A DNA stretch of 64,000 nucleotides from Allodiplogaster sudhausi (lineage: Eukaryota; Nematoda; Chromadorea; Rhabditida; Diplogasteridae): assembly GCA_945643635.1 (NCBI GenBank), contig CALZFC010000251.1:3067501-3131500 (forward strand), in the 5' to 3' direction. Position numbers and translations under genes: made by a program. Shown here piece after piece: positions 1 through 12,148 of this stretch. Below the pieces are notes generated by a model. That model was not told the origin of the DNA. It was given only the letters and a program-made list of their open reading frames with translations, and did not search any database. The stretch's first letter is position 1. Every line of letters starts with the position of its first letter.

Positions 1-1283
1 ATTTGCGCGTGGGATTTTTATTTCAGATTAAAGAGCATGAAAAACTGTACAAGAAAAGGTCCAAGTACAGTAAAATCTCTTTCCCAGAAGCCTCAAAAAA
101 GTAACCCGAATAGGAGCAACTCTCACCTGAACGAATATGGTAATATGGTTACAACTTGCCAAATTTGATAAGCTCACAGAAGCTAAGCAGACAGTTTTAT
201 TCAGCATCTTATTCTCTACAAAAAGGTGTCCATGACATTTTCATAAAACGCGCGTTTTAGTGATAAAAACTTGAAAATTCAATTTTCAAACATTTTGGAA
301 AACAGCTGAAAACCTATTTCATGAAGTATAGTGTGTAAGAGCTTGTTGAAAACAATATCTCCGTAGCTCTATCTTGTAGAGCAGAAAATTCTACACAACA
401 TATATTCTCAGCGCATTATCTTGATTTCCCAATTGATCCGAAAAGTTGATTTCAAATTTGCTGTTCGAGCTAAATTTGGCTTCGGGTGTAGTTTATAAAT
501 GAGTTAACTTTAGAAATCGATGTTTTCCTACAAAATAACAATCTTTTTCGTGTTCCTGGTATCGAACAACCCCTCTAGGGCAAATTTGGGGGAAATTTTT
601 TTTTCGATCCTACTCTGCCCATTTCGAAATTTTTTTTCGACTTTTGACCGCCCATGGCGAAATGGAGGTCAAAAGTCGGAAAAAAAATATTTCCCCCAAA
701 TTTGCCCAAGAGGGGTTGTTCGATACCAGGAACACGAAAAAGATTGTTATTTTGTACGAAAACATCGATTTCTAAAGTTAACTCATTTATAAACGACACC
801 CGAAGCCAAATTTAGTTCGAACAGCGAATTTGAAATCAACTTTTCGGATCAAGTGGGAAATCAAAATAATGCGCTGAGAATGTATGTTGTGTAGAATGTT
901 CTGCTCTACAAGATAGAGCTACGGAGATATTGTTTTCAGCAAGCTGGTACACACTGTACTTCATGAAATAGGTTTTCAGCTATTTTCCAAAATGTTTGAA
1001 AATTGAATATTCAAGTTTTTATCACTAAAACGCGCGTTTTATGAGAATGTCATGGACACCTTTTTATAGAGAATAAGATACTGAATAAAACTGTCTGCCT
1101 AGCTTCTGTGAGCTTGTCAAATTTGGCAAGTTGTAACCATATTACCAAATTCGCTCAGGTGAGAGTTGCTCCTATTCGGGTTACTTTTTCCAGGCTTCTG
1201 GGAAAGAGATTTTACTGAACTTGGACCTTTCTTGTACAGTTTTTCATGCTCTTTAATCTGAAATAAAAATCCCACGCGCAAAT
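1..1283. mobile_element. Giant imperfect palindrome (foldback/MITE-like element), left edge cut by window
   Basis: The first bases (ATTTGCGCGTGGGATTTTTA) recur as their reverse complement at about 1264-1283. The match continues inward along both arms (for example GGTCCAAGTTCAGTA-type sequence near 57-75 and 1208-1225) to a centre near 650-666, where CGACTTTTGACC (638-649) faces GGTCAAAAGTCG (667-678). Arms are about 620-650 bp with a spacer of about 17 bp. The left arm carries roughly 32 extra bases near 605-636. No credible protein is encoded; the two overlapping ORFs near the centre are palindrome mirror images. The structure fits a foldback transposon or long-TIR non-autonomous element. 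The left terminus and any target-site duplication cannot be judged because the window begins inside or at the edge of the element. Confidence 0.85.
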
Positions 1284-1830
1284 GAGGTTTAGGTATTCAA
1301 CGAGCGAAAATTCATGACAAAAAAAATTCATGACAAATTTAACATCAAAAAAAGAAAATTTTCGAAGGAAAGTCTTGAGATACTTTTATTAAGTATTCGA
1401 CGAGAAATCGAATAAAAAAAATAGTGAAAAATGTTGACTTTAAAGCCCGACATGAATTTTCAAAATTTTTGCACACTTTAAGGTATTCCTGGAGAGAAAA
1501 TTTTTATAAAAATAAAATTTTCCCAAAAAGTTAATAAAGAGAATAAAAAAACCACATTCTCAATGTATGGATCCGTCATCTTGCATCTAGGGCAGGGCCA
1601 ACTGGAGCCTTACTGAGAGGCTCTCTTAAGCATAACTAACCATAAGAGGAATATCAAGTCATGTGCTACTGGAGGAAGAGTTAACAAGGCAAAGCGTTAA
1701 GAGACAAGGTTGTAGCAATTTTATTAAATTCAAGAAAGATTTTTTGTTTAGTTTATCTTGAACAATATTTTATAGATTGAGAAGGATAGAAAGAACTAGA
1801 GAGAGAGCGAGAGAGAGAGAAATAGCGAGG

Positions 1831-1866
<36 letters not shown>

Positions 1867-2095
1867 CTTGTGGAGAAAGTATTTGAGAAACAAGCAGGTG
1901 GTGAACCGTACGAACGTGCCATAGCGTCGACAAAATCTCATCATGTGATGGAGATAAAGCAAAGAAACGAACCAATCCAGATGTGCGTCCTTACTGAACT
2001 TCCTCATCTGGCCTCATAAAGCATTTTCTTCTCAAGTTTCTTGCGTTCATCTATCTCTCTCTCGCTCTCTCTCTTGCCTCTCTCTCCCACTCCCT

Positions 2096-2135
<40 letters not shown>

Positions 2136-2893
2136 ATTGAAAGCATCCTTGGCAGACAGACATCGGTCTCTTCTCCTGCTCCTCTCTGGAGCCGTTTCAT
2201 CATGCATCAGAATCGTGCTCATGCTCAGAAAAAGGCGCGTAAATCTCCGGCTGTTACATATCCCAACCAATCTTTTTTTGTCTGCTCTTTCGAGCACACA
2301 CACAAATCTCTTCCATCTGTGTTCGAAATCCATCGTTTCCATTTCATTTCCACATATGCGTGCGTGGGTTTTTCTCTCTGCAGAGACTTTCACACACACT
2401 TTAGTTTCACCTAGAGCTTTACGAGAAATGTGATTTGCCTATAAGAATATAAATCGTCTCAATGTTAGTACCCGAGGCCTCTTTCTAGTTGTCTAATTCT
2501 CGTCTTGTCCTTTGGCCAATACGAGAATTAGACACAGGTAGTACTTTTAATCTTCTTTAATCTCCTGAAACCCAGTGAATATACCTGCGGGTTCACTCTC
2601 GATTAAATTGTATTTTATATATTATCCTGCTTATTGGCTGCGTTGCTCGGTTATCCCAACATCTTTTATGTGGTATTTCTCCGGCGCCACATTGTGGACT
2701 CTCCGTAAGCAGAATGTGCTTGCCATAAGGGGTCACCGGTTTCAATTCTATGTGCTAGTTCTCACCTTTTTATCTTTCTCACTTTGAGAGTCTGATGGCG
2801 ATGGCGAGGGAGTGAAAGCGAGAGAAAGAATGAAAGATAGAGAGAGAGAGAAAGAGAAGGAATGGAATGAGAGAATGTTAGAGAAAGAGAAAC

Positions 2894-2924
<31 letters not shown>

Positions 2925-4855
2925 TAGAGAGAGAAAGAGTGAGAAAGAAAGAAAGAAAGAGAGAGAGAGATGCCATGGCAACGTCATCTCTCCCGCTGAT
3001 TTCATTTCAGCTTACTATGGATTCCGCTGGCTCGTATTCCTAGACAGATATGTATGTTTATAGTAAATCCGAATGCTTTCCAGACTTTCTTTTCTAAACT
3101 TGAAATGACACTCGGCATCTCCTTTATTGCTAATCGATCTCTGTTTCGAGAGGGAGAGAATGAGTTAGAGAGAGTTGGAGAAGGAAAGAAAGACGCATGT
3201 TTTCCCGCGTTGCATAAGGAATCACTCGACTGCGATGATGATATGTTGAGGGGATTTTCCACATGGCGGCTTTCCTTCGCGCGTAATCGGTCTTGATATT
3301 GTTTTTTTACCTCAGATCTTCTGAATTTTCCTCTCTCTCTCACTCTTTCTCTCTCTCTTTCTCACTCTCTCTCTCTCTGTTTCTCTCTCTCAGCCTTTCT
3401 TTATCTTTATTTCTTTCTTTCTCACGCACTCTCTCCCTGTTACTCTCTTCCTCTGTCTCTCACTCTGGATCACAGAAAGCCTCTACATAATTTTCCTTCC
3501 CCTTGGTCATGCTTCATTGCCTGCTGTCAATAGCTTCACAGACCTCGTGGCATTCCTAGTACATACAATTGAGTGTGTGTCTGATATCTTAGGACAGCCG
3601 CCGGGTACAAACGCCTTATTCTTTATGATTCTGCAATGTTTTTTTGTTGACTACAGTAATCCAGTCTCTTTTTCTTGCTCCACCTCGGCAATTCCTATGT
3701 TTATTCTCTCCCTCATTTTCTCTCACAAGCTCGATTTCTCTCCTTTTTCCAATATCTTGTCCGACAATAATTTTTTTCGCCCTTTTAACACCAACAATTC
3801 GCTTTCCGCTGTGGATGGAGCCTCAGAAAGAAAGTCACTCCGTTTGTACCAAATCAGATCGAGCAGTAAATATTATTAATGTGAGCACGAGCGCGAAATT
3901 GCACACTTTTATTGGCAGGAAAAATGAAAGGACAAAATTTTTTCTACTACTTCTAATATTTCTCTTATTTTTGCAATTAAATTTTAGCGATAGAATTATA
4001 CCACTGATTCGTTTTGCAATTCCATGGTGAATTTTTTTTCCACCTTCATGCGAACATTCTTTTATCTTGTATAACTATACCTTATAATATCACGCTTATC
4101 TTTCTTTCATTTCACACTCGATGAGAAAATCCCATCGGGGCAATGGAACGACGCTAACGAATCGAATAGAAACACCTGGCGCAATCTCAGACACACTTTT
4201 TGTGTGTGCGTGTCATTGTGTGGGAAGAAAGAAAGAGTATAAAGAAGTAGTAATACTCGTGAATTGATTCACGAGATGCCATTGTCCTTCTCTCTCACAC
4301 ATTCTCCTCCTTTATATCTCTCGAAATCTTTCACCATCTTTCCATTTCCCCCGCTCCTCGCTCCAAGAATAGTTTGCATAGCCCACAACGATCCCATTTT
4401 AGATTTAGCCGCCTTTGGCGGCAGGCCAAAGTCAGAAACATGCTCATCCATATTGTTAGGGGCTACTCTGCCGTTCCCTCTTCATCTCCTCCATTTTCCC
4501 CTCTCTAAATTATACATTTCTAACTCTTTCACGACCGGAAATATGACTTTTTTTTAAACATTTCCCATTGAATGGCTCCTTTATTCCATATACATATGTG
4601 TAATAATATGCTCCTATTCACAATATCGCTTCGAATTCCTAGAAAAGTGCTCCGTACAGCCGGCCTTTAAGAACTTCCTTTTTTCATGAAGACTAATGCT
4701 CTCTCGCTTTCTGATCCCAATGCTCACCTGTGGGTTTATTATTCTCCCTTGTGCCCTTTCCATGTTGTCCTCATCTCCTTCTCTTTCTCTGTCTGACTCT
4801 CTCTCCCTCTTTCTCTGTATCGCTGTCTCTTTCTCTCCCTCTCGCTCTCTTCCGT

Positions 4856-4889
<34 letters not shown>

Positions 4890-4912
4890 CCTCTCTTTCT
4901 CTCTCCTTGCAG
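1284..4912. other. Gene-poor stretch with GA/CT microsatellites
   Basis: No coding exon is supported here. The interval is AT-rich sequence interrupted by (GA)n at about 1795-1866 and 2818-2970, and (CT)n at about 2050-2132, 3331-3480 and 4785-4911. The ORFs over these tracts are low-complexity Ser/Leu or Arg/Glu runs and are rejected as genes. Confidence 0.7.
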
Positions 4913-5014
4913 GCACCTTCCGCTCGCAGCATCGGCCAGCGCGTTGTCTGCATGGCCGCGGTGCCTCCGCCGCCCGCTCCACAGTCGCCGATGGCGCCCG
5001 GTTCAACGCCCCAG
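4913..5014 (+). CDS. Candidate coding exon, unassigned (possible 5' exon of the SK gene)
   Basis: A CT microsatellite runs directly into TTGCAG, followed by 102 bp of GC-rich sequence (34 codons) without stops. It reads APSARSIGQRVVC in its first residues, then a Pro-rich tail (VPPPPAPQSP). The best donor is CCCCAG followed by GCAAGC, a match to the minor GC-AG donor class. The exon is phase 0 at both ends, like the exons at 6029 and 6284, so the three could be joined in frame. I do not recognise a family. It could be an upstream exon of the channel gene at 18 kb or of a separate gene. No start codon exon was found upstream. Confidence 0.4.
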
Positions 5015-6028
5015 GCAAGCCAATAGACAAGCTCCTTTAAAGGAGCCAAAACTCAATTTTGAATTCGCGCCCTTTTTGCTGAGGTCATGAAAATGTTACT
5101 GTTCTGTTTCCTGCTCCTCTAAAGAAGCCGCTTAAATGCGCTTTCTGCTCTCCTTCAGTGGAATCGTTCATGTTTGACTCGTTCTAACTAATAAGAATAT
5201 AGTCCATCTATCTACACTGCTTTTTCTTCTATTTCAGCTTCAAGGGGTGCTTCATTTGTAAGGCTTTGCGTATATCTAATTCACAATTCCTCTTCTTCTA
5301 TGAATTGAAAACGTCCGCCATCGCCTTTTGTATGCGATGGGCGTCAACTAAACCGGCGGGTCATGCGAGATCGATGAAGAATGCATCGAGATGGCAAAAA
5401 AAACATCTTAATGAGTGTATAATTATCACCGAAAAAGCTCAAAATTTAAAATGCTGGTTCTCTTCTCATACGCGCGTGTGCAAGTTTCACATTCAAAAAC
5501 TCCACGGTGAACGCGGTAATTCGGAATTGCATTTTTAAATTGCATTTTCGTTGATCGTCCTTCTTTAGCCGCCCTGCGATATGAAGTGTTCCTAAATGTT
5601 CCTTGTCATCCTATCAGAACTCATTTAAGAATTGCAGATAAGAAAATGGAGCATCAAATATCTAATTTTTTTAAACTAACAAGCATCCAGTTGATTAATA
5701 TTTTACAAATTTAAACGGTGGAAACTCTTCATTCAGTCATACAATCTTTAATTTTATCAAAATCCGAAAACAAACAAATTCCGAACACCGAACATTTAGT
5801 TACTTTCTTAGATTTTAACCACCTGGCACGTTGAAAAAAACCACCGATGTGAATAAATTGGCCTTTTCTCAAAGTACTGTTACATTGAGTATTTCATACG
5901 AGTATTGGTAAAGCGGATTTTAATTTATAATTTTCGAAATTCATTTACCAAAACTATACCCAGCCTGTTGTAAAGCAGAGTACCTTTTAAATACATAATT
6001 TTTTAAATTAATTATTATTTCGTTCCAG

Positions 6029-6103
6029 ACCTACATGGACACAGCGACACTTCGTCGCACTTTCTTTGACCGCCGGCGCAGCTTTCGCCTTCGTGGATCA
6101 CTG
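6029..6103 (+). CDS. Candidate coding exon, Arg-rich, unassigned
   Basis: A 75-bp open segment is bounded by CGTTCCAG and CTG/GTAAAA, giving 25 codons in phase 0 (TYMDTATLRRTFFDRRRSFR and on). It is clearly more GC-rich than its AT-rich flanks, which is how true exons look elsewhere in this window. It joins in frame to the exon at 6284. No family was recognised. The basic cluster RRRSFR would suit a cytosolic N-terminus, but that is inference. Confidence 0.55.
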
Positions 6104-6283
6104 GTAAAAACTGTTCATTTGTTTTTGAAGTATTTAAAAAAATATATATCATTTTAAACGCTTGTTTTAATAAGAAAACAACTTGAAGAAATTTTTTGGA
6201 TATATAATTATGACTGAATTTTATTTATTTATGTAATTATTATGTTTAAAAAAGTGAAGAAAGAAGGAGAATATTTATAACAG

Positions 6284-6436
6284 GGTCCGACCATCGCGTC
6301 TGCTCCTTCGGTCGAGCAAGAGGACTACCGCACGCCAAAGCCCTCTTTCGATACTGTCGCCAAGAATGGCAAGAGCTTTGACTTTGGCGGTCATCATTCG
6401 GGCTCGATCGCCTCTGACAAGAATGGACTTGTCCAG
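6284..6436 (+). CDS. Candidate coding exon, unassigned
   Basis: This 153-bp open segment lies between ATAACAG and GTCCAG/GTGAGA (51 codons, phase 0). It encodes a polar stretch beginning GPTIASAPSVEQEDYRTPK and ending SDKNGLVQ. The donor is immediately followed by a short GA repeat. Phase and spacing agree with the exon at 6029-6103. This is the best supported of the upstream exons. No domain was recognised; it may be part of a long, variable N-terminus of the SK channel or of another gene. Confidence 0.55.
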
Positions 6437-7985
6437 GTGAGAGAGAGAGAGAGAACAAATTTTATATTTATATTTTTTTTAAATTAAACTGATATAAAAA
6501 AATACATCCTAAAACCTCAAAATATATCTCAAATAAAGATTACTGTTTTAACTTTAAAAAAAAGTCAAGGTAGAAAAGAGGGAGGATGTATACACATATA
6601 AATATAGCCACAAATAAAATAAGGAGATAAACGAAAAAAAAAATATTCTTTATTTTCCAAAATTGGCTACTCTTCCTGACCTGTTAGTTTTCGCGCAGCT
6701 TTTAATCTAAAATAGTACAAAGTCTGGAATTTCTTCGCAGCTTGCTCATCCAGTTTTACTGGTTAATATAGATTGAAATGCATTTCACACTATTGGTGGG
6801 GCCTTCCCACACAAGTCATGTACTTGAGCGGGGAAAGAATTGTATTAACGTGGGAGCGGTCTTAATAGACTAGGCGGATCTGTGTGCGCCGGAAGAATAA
6901 CCACGGATTATTTTCTCAGCGTTAAAAAAAGACGAACGAAAGAAATCGATTGGCTCCTTCTAAAGTATTCAAAGATATCCTTGGATATGGATTTCTATGA
7001 GATTCATGCATTTCTACGCATGGATTAAATACTCGCAACTTTGCATATTATCCACTTCCGGCAAGAGAGAAAGGAAAAGTTTAATAGCAAAAAGAAAAAA
7101 AAATTGTCTTTGATAATACTCAAAAGATATACTGCTGACATGAGAGAAAGGCGAGCATGCAGATTCTCAGTAATTATTTTCTCTGTGAGCTAATCTTCTG
7201 TGAGATAATCTCCTGCTACAGAATCTTCAGGATCTCCTTTGTGGTGGTTTCTGTCATCTTGTCTTCGCTTGCCATTTTCGTTGTAACGTCTAATGAAAAA
7301 CAAAAGCAATCGGAGGAACGGAAAGAAGGGGAAACAAACTTATTTCTTCTCTAATAGTAAAATGTTAGAAAGATATATGTAGACCACTACTTGTCTTCTC
7401 TTGTTTCCTAGGATGGAACTCACGGACTGGACGTGTACTTACAAAATACTTTTTATTCCTTTGTTATTTTGCCTACTTCAATTTCTTGGAATTCCTTTGC
7501 TCTGCATTCCTCTCTCTCTCTCTCTCTCTCCTCTCTCTCTCGCTCTTTCTCGCTCTGGTAATCTCTCCTCAGTTTCGATCTCTCGCTCTTTCTCTTTCGC
7601 CCTCTCTCTCACTCTCTCCCCCTTTTCTCTCTCTCTCACTCTTTCCCTCTCCTTCTCCATCTCTCACTCTTTTTCACTCTCTATACTGTTTTACCATGTT
7701 TGTCGCCATGTCCGCCAGCTCCTCTATCTAAACTCCCTTCCCTCCAAGCACTACTTCCATTCAAAAACAATCAAATACGATCAGCTGCTGGTTGCACCTC
7801 ATATTGAAAAAATGGTAGATCTATTTCTCGCTATCCATTTCTCTCTCTTTCTCTCTCTCACTCTCTCTTTCTTTTCTCTCTCTCCCTCTCTCTCTCACTC
7901 TCTCTCTCTCTCTCTTTCTCTTTCACATTCTCTCTCCCTCTTTCTCCTGGTCTTTATTCTCTCTCACGTTCCTTTTCGTTCACAG

Positions 7986-8066
7986 GTTAATTCCACTGGA
8001 TTCATGATGTCCAAGCAAGATGAAAATGAATATTTTTTCTCGCCATTCTCTCAAGCACAGACATTT
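7986..8066 (+). CDS. Weak candidate exon (VNSTGFMMSKQ...)
   Basis: After a CT tract ending in TTCACAG there is an open 81-bp segment to a possible donor (TTT/GTGTCG), phase 0, 27 codons. If not spliced it reaches a stop at 8088-8090, so it could instead be a terminal exon. Composition is less GC-rich than confident exons. It is listed because it is in phase with 6284-6436. Confidence 0.25.
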
Positions 8067-8182
8067 GTGTCGATCCCTATTTCCTATTGAATTTCTTTCG
8101 TTAAAGCAAAAAAAAAATCCAACTCATAAAATTTTCTTCCCTAATCCAAAAACATTTAAATTGCTTGTTCTCTTTTCCCCAG

Positions 8183-8251
8183 GCGCACTTTGGGTTGACT
8201 ATTATTCAATTTCTCCGTTCAACAACGACTTTTTCAGACAAGATCATCCAG
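8183..8251 (+). CDS. Weak candidate exon
   Basis: TTTTCCCCAG is followed by 69 open bases ending CATCCAG/GTTGCT. Two frames are open; one reads ALWVDYYSISPFNNDFF. Length is a multiple of three. The call rests on splice motifs only. Confidence 0.25.
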
Positions 8252-8515
8252 GTTGCTAATAATATAAAAAAAAGGAAAAAATACTTTTCATTCATCTTTT
8301 TTACAATTTACGTCATTCTCCTACCTCGTTTTCCTGTTTTTTTTCCTCCTCTTTCAAGCTCATCATTAACGGCGCTTTCGAACCCTTGTTCTCTCTTCAT
8401 CTATGTTCTCTCTTTCTCTCTTTATCTCTCTCCATCTATCTTCTTCTCAACAACTTCTTCCTTCATTATCCTCTCTCTCTCTCTCTCTCTTTCGCGCTCT
8501 CTCTCTCTCCATCAG

Positions 8516-8557
8516 GTCTCGGCATTCCATTGGAAAAGCATACGCCTCTTCCAATTA
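8516..8557 (+). CDS. Weak candidate micro-exon
   Basis: A CT tract ending CATCAG is followed by 42 open bases (VSAFHWKSIRLFQL) to CAATTA/GTAGCC. It is phase 0 and a multiple of three. Support is only splice-site grammar. Confidence 0.2.
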
Positions 8558-9291
8558 GTAGCCGTTCTTGCAAAGCGCGGTCTTTTCGTTCCGGAACCAA
8601 AAGGGTTTAACGGGGTTGGTGGAGATGGGGGGGGGAGTAGTGGCCCCTCTGACCTCTGACCGAGTGATGGTTGTCTGTCACTAGAGCGGCCCGCGGAGGC
8701 GTAGATGTGAAGAACGGAAAATCGGAAAGTGAGAGAGAGAGAGAGAGAGAGAGGTTCACGTTTCCACTCTTGTCTTCCCTATTTCTTTCATTTTTTTTCT
8801 CTGTCTCTCTTTCTCTTTGCGACATTTCTCAACTTGCCTCTCTCTTCCAATTTCTTTCCGTATATATGTATACATAAATGCTGCACTAACATCTGCATCA
8901 TCCCCAGCTGCTACAAACCTCTAAGACGGCCAGAATAAACAATGACCATAAACCAAGAGGTCTCTATGAAAGGATAGAAAAAAAAGAGAGAGATTGCTTG
9001 AACCGACCAAGCGAGAATGATTAATTGAGGTGGACTCTATGATTTCGTCTGCCATCTGCCTAAGCTATACGAGTTATATGTGCCCATATGTAACATTCCT
9101 CACGTTCGCTTGTGCAGAGGCTTTAGCGAAATCCGTAAAGTGGAAATCCGTTGCGTGCCAGGCCGCTTGAATCCCATTCCGACCGCTGACTCACTTCATA
9201 TTCGTGCGTCATAATCAGCAAAAGCTGGAGTTTCTTTATGACGCAAAGTGAATGAGATTATGAGAGAGAGAAGAGAGAGAGATGAGAGAGA

Positions 9292-9464
9292 GATGAGAAA
9301 GAGAGAGAAAAGATAGAGAGAGAAGAGAGAGAGAGAAGAGAGAGATGAGAAAGAGAGAGAAAAGATAGAGAGAGAAGAGAGAGAGAGAAGAGAGAGATGA
9401 GAAAGAGAGAGAAAAGATAGAGAGAGAAGAGAGAGAGAGAAGAGAGAGATGAGAAAGAGAGAGA

Positions 9465-9499
<35 letters not shown>
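9292..9499. repeat. 52-bp purine minisatellite
   Basis: The marker GATGAGAAAG recurs at 9292, 9344, 9396 and 9448, an exact 52-bp period, each followed by the same AAAAGATAGAG context. This is a higher-order tandem repeat built from GA microsatellite sequence and sits inside a wider GA tract (about 9256-9500). Confidence 0.85.
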
Positions 9500-9503
<4 letters not shown>

Positions 9504-9711
9504 GTGCTTGGAAGCGAGAAATGGCGGAATGATTGTCCTACGATAATGAATGGTGCTCAAAAAACTCTTAGTCATGCTCCTATGTACATATTTATGGTTT
9601 TAATGAATTCAAACTAACACACAACCATGGCTAGAAATAGACGGTGAAATTGAACTTGTGATTTTTCCTAACCTCTCAAGGAAGGACATTTCTTGTTTTG
9701 ATTATCATGGC

Positions 9712-9714
<3 letters not shown>

Positions 9715-9744
<30 letters not shown>
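9715..9744. repeat. (AT)n microsatellite
   Basis: About 14 uninterrupted AT/TA units follow TGGCTGCA. This is one of only two long AT tracts in a window dominated by GA/CT; the other is at about 57080-57140. Confidence 0.9.
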
Positions 9745-9746
<2 letters not shown>

Positions 9747-10348
9747 CAATATTATTATTATGCGGGTGCAAAGCTCGATTTCAATGAAGACTGCTCGCAT
9801 GTTTTTTCCCGCTTGAATATTCCTCTTTCTCACTCTCTCTCTCTCTATCTTTCTCTCTCTCTCTCTTTTCTCTCTCTCTCTCTCTGTCTATCTCTTTCCC
9901 TCTCTCTCTCTCTGCTTCTCTCTCTCTCTCTCTGCGGTGTAAAGAGATATATAGAGGCCACCGAAGGAATAAAAAAGTATTTTGGCGATCATGCATAAGC
10001 ATAGCAAATGCCTACCGCTTTCATCAGCATCATCATTTTTATATAAGATTCACTCACACGGCCAATTTATTTTTTTCTTCTCTCGCGCAGAGTCTCAATC
10101 CAATATGAAGTATTTTGAAAGAAATATGAATTTATTTTTAAGCAGTATTTTTCTGATAACGAACCAATATATCAAAGAGATAGATTCGCTACAATTTATA
10201 ATCCTTAAAAGTTTCCCAGACTTTATATTCATTATTTCAGCGAGTAACTTATTTTGTCCGAGACATATCGTATGAATAGGCATAAATCTTGTGCCTTCCA
10301 ATTCGCTCACAATCAGTTTGGCAGAAACGTAATATTTTGTCTACATTC

Positions 10349-10381
10349 AGTCTATCATTTGGCGAAGCCAAATGATAGACT
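10349..10381. other. Perfect 15-bp-arm hairpin with GCGAAGC apex
   Basis: AGTCTATCATTTGGC is followed by GAA and then by the exact reverse complement GCCAAATGATAGACT. The apex GCGAAGC is the known exceptionally stable DNA mini-hairpin motif. There is no U-tract or gene around it to call it a terminator. Confidence 0.85.
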
Positions 10382-10860
10382 CTAATTATAAGGAGATTGC
10401 AGTCTTTTCTTTCAAGCTTCTTAATCAATCTTTCTCTCTTTCTCTCGCTTTTTAAATCTGTCTTTCTCTTCTTCGCTGCTGCTCCTTCTCTTTTCTTCTC
10501 TGTCTGTCTTCCTCCCTTTTTCTCTGTTTCTCTTTCTCTTTTGCTCTCTGTCTCTCTTTTTCTTCTTCTTATTTTGCTTTTCTTCTATCTCTTTCCCTCT
10601 CTCATCTTCCCAAGCTGTTGGTCCAATTATTTTAATCAAGCACAGCTAGTTGAATGTGGCAACCGTAGAATATCAGCTCAAGTGGGCAGAGATTAAATAG
10701 AGTTACTTCCTCCTTTTTAATGAACATAAACAATTTGAGTTTCTGCTTGAATCAGAAACATCTTTCTTTTTCTTCCCTTAAAACAAAAAAAAACACATTA
10801 ATTTACTGCTCTTATCCCGGATAACTTAAGTTAATTTTTTTTTGCTAATTTAAAGTGATA

Positions 10861-11302
10861 TACCGTATTTTCTCTATTAGTGCCCCCGGGGGTACTATTT
10901 TTCAATGCCCTTGCGAAAGGGGAGGCACTATTACAGGGGGGGGGTCTATTAGAGGGAGGGGTACTATTTATCTATGTGATTGGCCAAAAGTTTGTAAGCA
11001 ACAATTTATTCTTAAGATATGAGATTTACAGCTCTAATTCAATGGAGTCATCACCGGAATATTCGTTTTACTGTAGATTTTGAATGAATTTCCAATTAGT
11101 TCATTGGAAAGAGCCTCCAGAATCCACTCGAGGAACATCTCGAGCCGAGATAAGACTAATAGGGGGGGGGGCACTATTGGAGGGGGGGGGGGGGTTCTAT
11201 TAGAGGGAGGGGTACTATTTTTCAATTACCTTCTCCAGGGGGGGCACTATTAGAGGATGGGTTCTAATAGAGGGAGTTGCACTAATAGAGAAAATACGGT
11301 AT
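10861..11302. mobile_element. MITE with 20-24 bp TIRs and TA flanks
   Basis: CCGTATTTTCTCTATTAGTGC at the left is matched by the reverse complement GCACTAATAGAGAAAATACGG at the right. Both ends are bounded by TA, as expected of Tc1/mariner-type insertion (family knowledge). The interior has no transposase and consists of G-rich repeats (runs of 7-12 G, with variants of CTATTAGAGGGAGGGGTACT), so it is a non-autonomous element of about 440 bp. Confidence 0.8.
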
Positions 11303-11595
11303 GTATATATGCCATATAATCAACTCTTGTGATATGTACATATGTATGTATCCTATTTTTAGCATGTCTGCAGTTCTGCTGATACAGTATTGTATTCCAG
11401 AATGTATTCTGGAGACTGATGTCTGCGTCTTTTCTTCATCTTCCAAAGTATCACCGTATCGTTGTTTTAAGCCATCTTCCAGTTTCAGATCAAATTATCC
11501 TACAGTGCAAGCAGATGTAACATGAGATCCGTTCGTATTTTCTGACACTTGCCTTAATGAGACTTCTCAATCAGAGGCAACTTTCATCTTCCTCA

Positions 11596-11597
<2 letters not shown>

Positions 11598-11648
<51 letters not shown>

Positions 11649-11701
11649 CCTCGCTCGCTCTCTCTCTCTCTCTCTCCTTCTCTCTCTCTCTCTCTCCGTC
11701 T
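11598..11701. repeat. (CT)n microsatellite, about 100 bp
   Basis: A nearly uninterrupted CT run. Matching GA tracts follow at about 11826-11930 and a CT tract at about 12055-12150, so complementary tracts lie within a few hundred bases and could pair. Confidence 0.9.
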
Positions 11702-12109
11702 CTGTATCCTCTTATCATCCCGTTTCTTTGGACATTACTTTGATGAACTTGCTTAATTCGAATTAAGCGCGTTGCATCTACGGCATATCTAATTTTGACT
11801 GCGATATTACGTTGCCAAAACAAGACAGAGAGAGAGAGAGAGAGAGAGACAAAGAGAGCGAGAGAGAGAGAGAGGCAGACAGAAAATGAGAAATAAAGAG
11901 TGAGAGAGAGACAGAGAAAAGGAGCTGTAGTTGTCCCCGTACGCATTCTCATTCTCGTGCTGCCAAACCACGAAGCAGTGACAGGCGCCAGCAAATTGGA
12001 ATCGGTGCCATGCCACTAGCTTAATTTTTCTCTGTCTCTTGTCTATATTATTTCTCTCCATCCTTCTCACTTTCTCTCTTCCCTTTTCTCTCTTTCTCTC
12101 TCTCTCTCG

Positions 12110-12148
<39 letters not shown>

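Noticed and set aside
5266..5538. 90-codon + ORF
   Set aside because: Composition is mixed but there is no start context, domain or phase-compatible splice site; treated as chance.
7401..8090. 229-codon Ser/Leu-rich + strand ORF
   Set aside because: It is a read-through of CT microsatellites. Composition is SLSLSL with no domain; only the small segment near its 3' end might be an exon.
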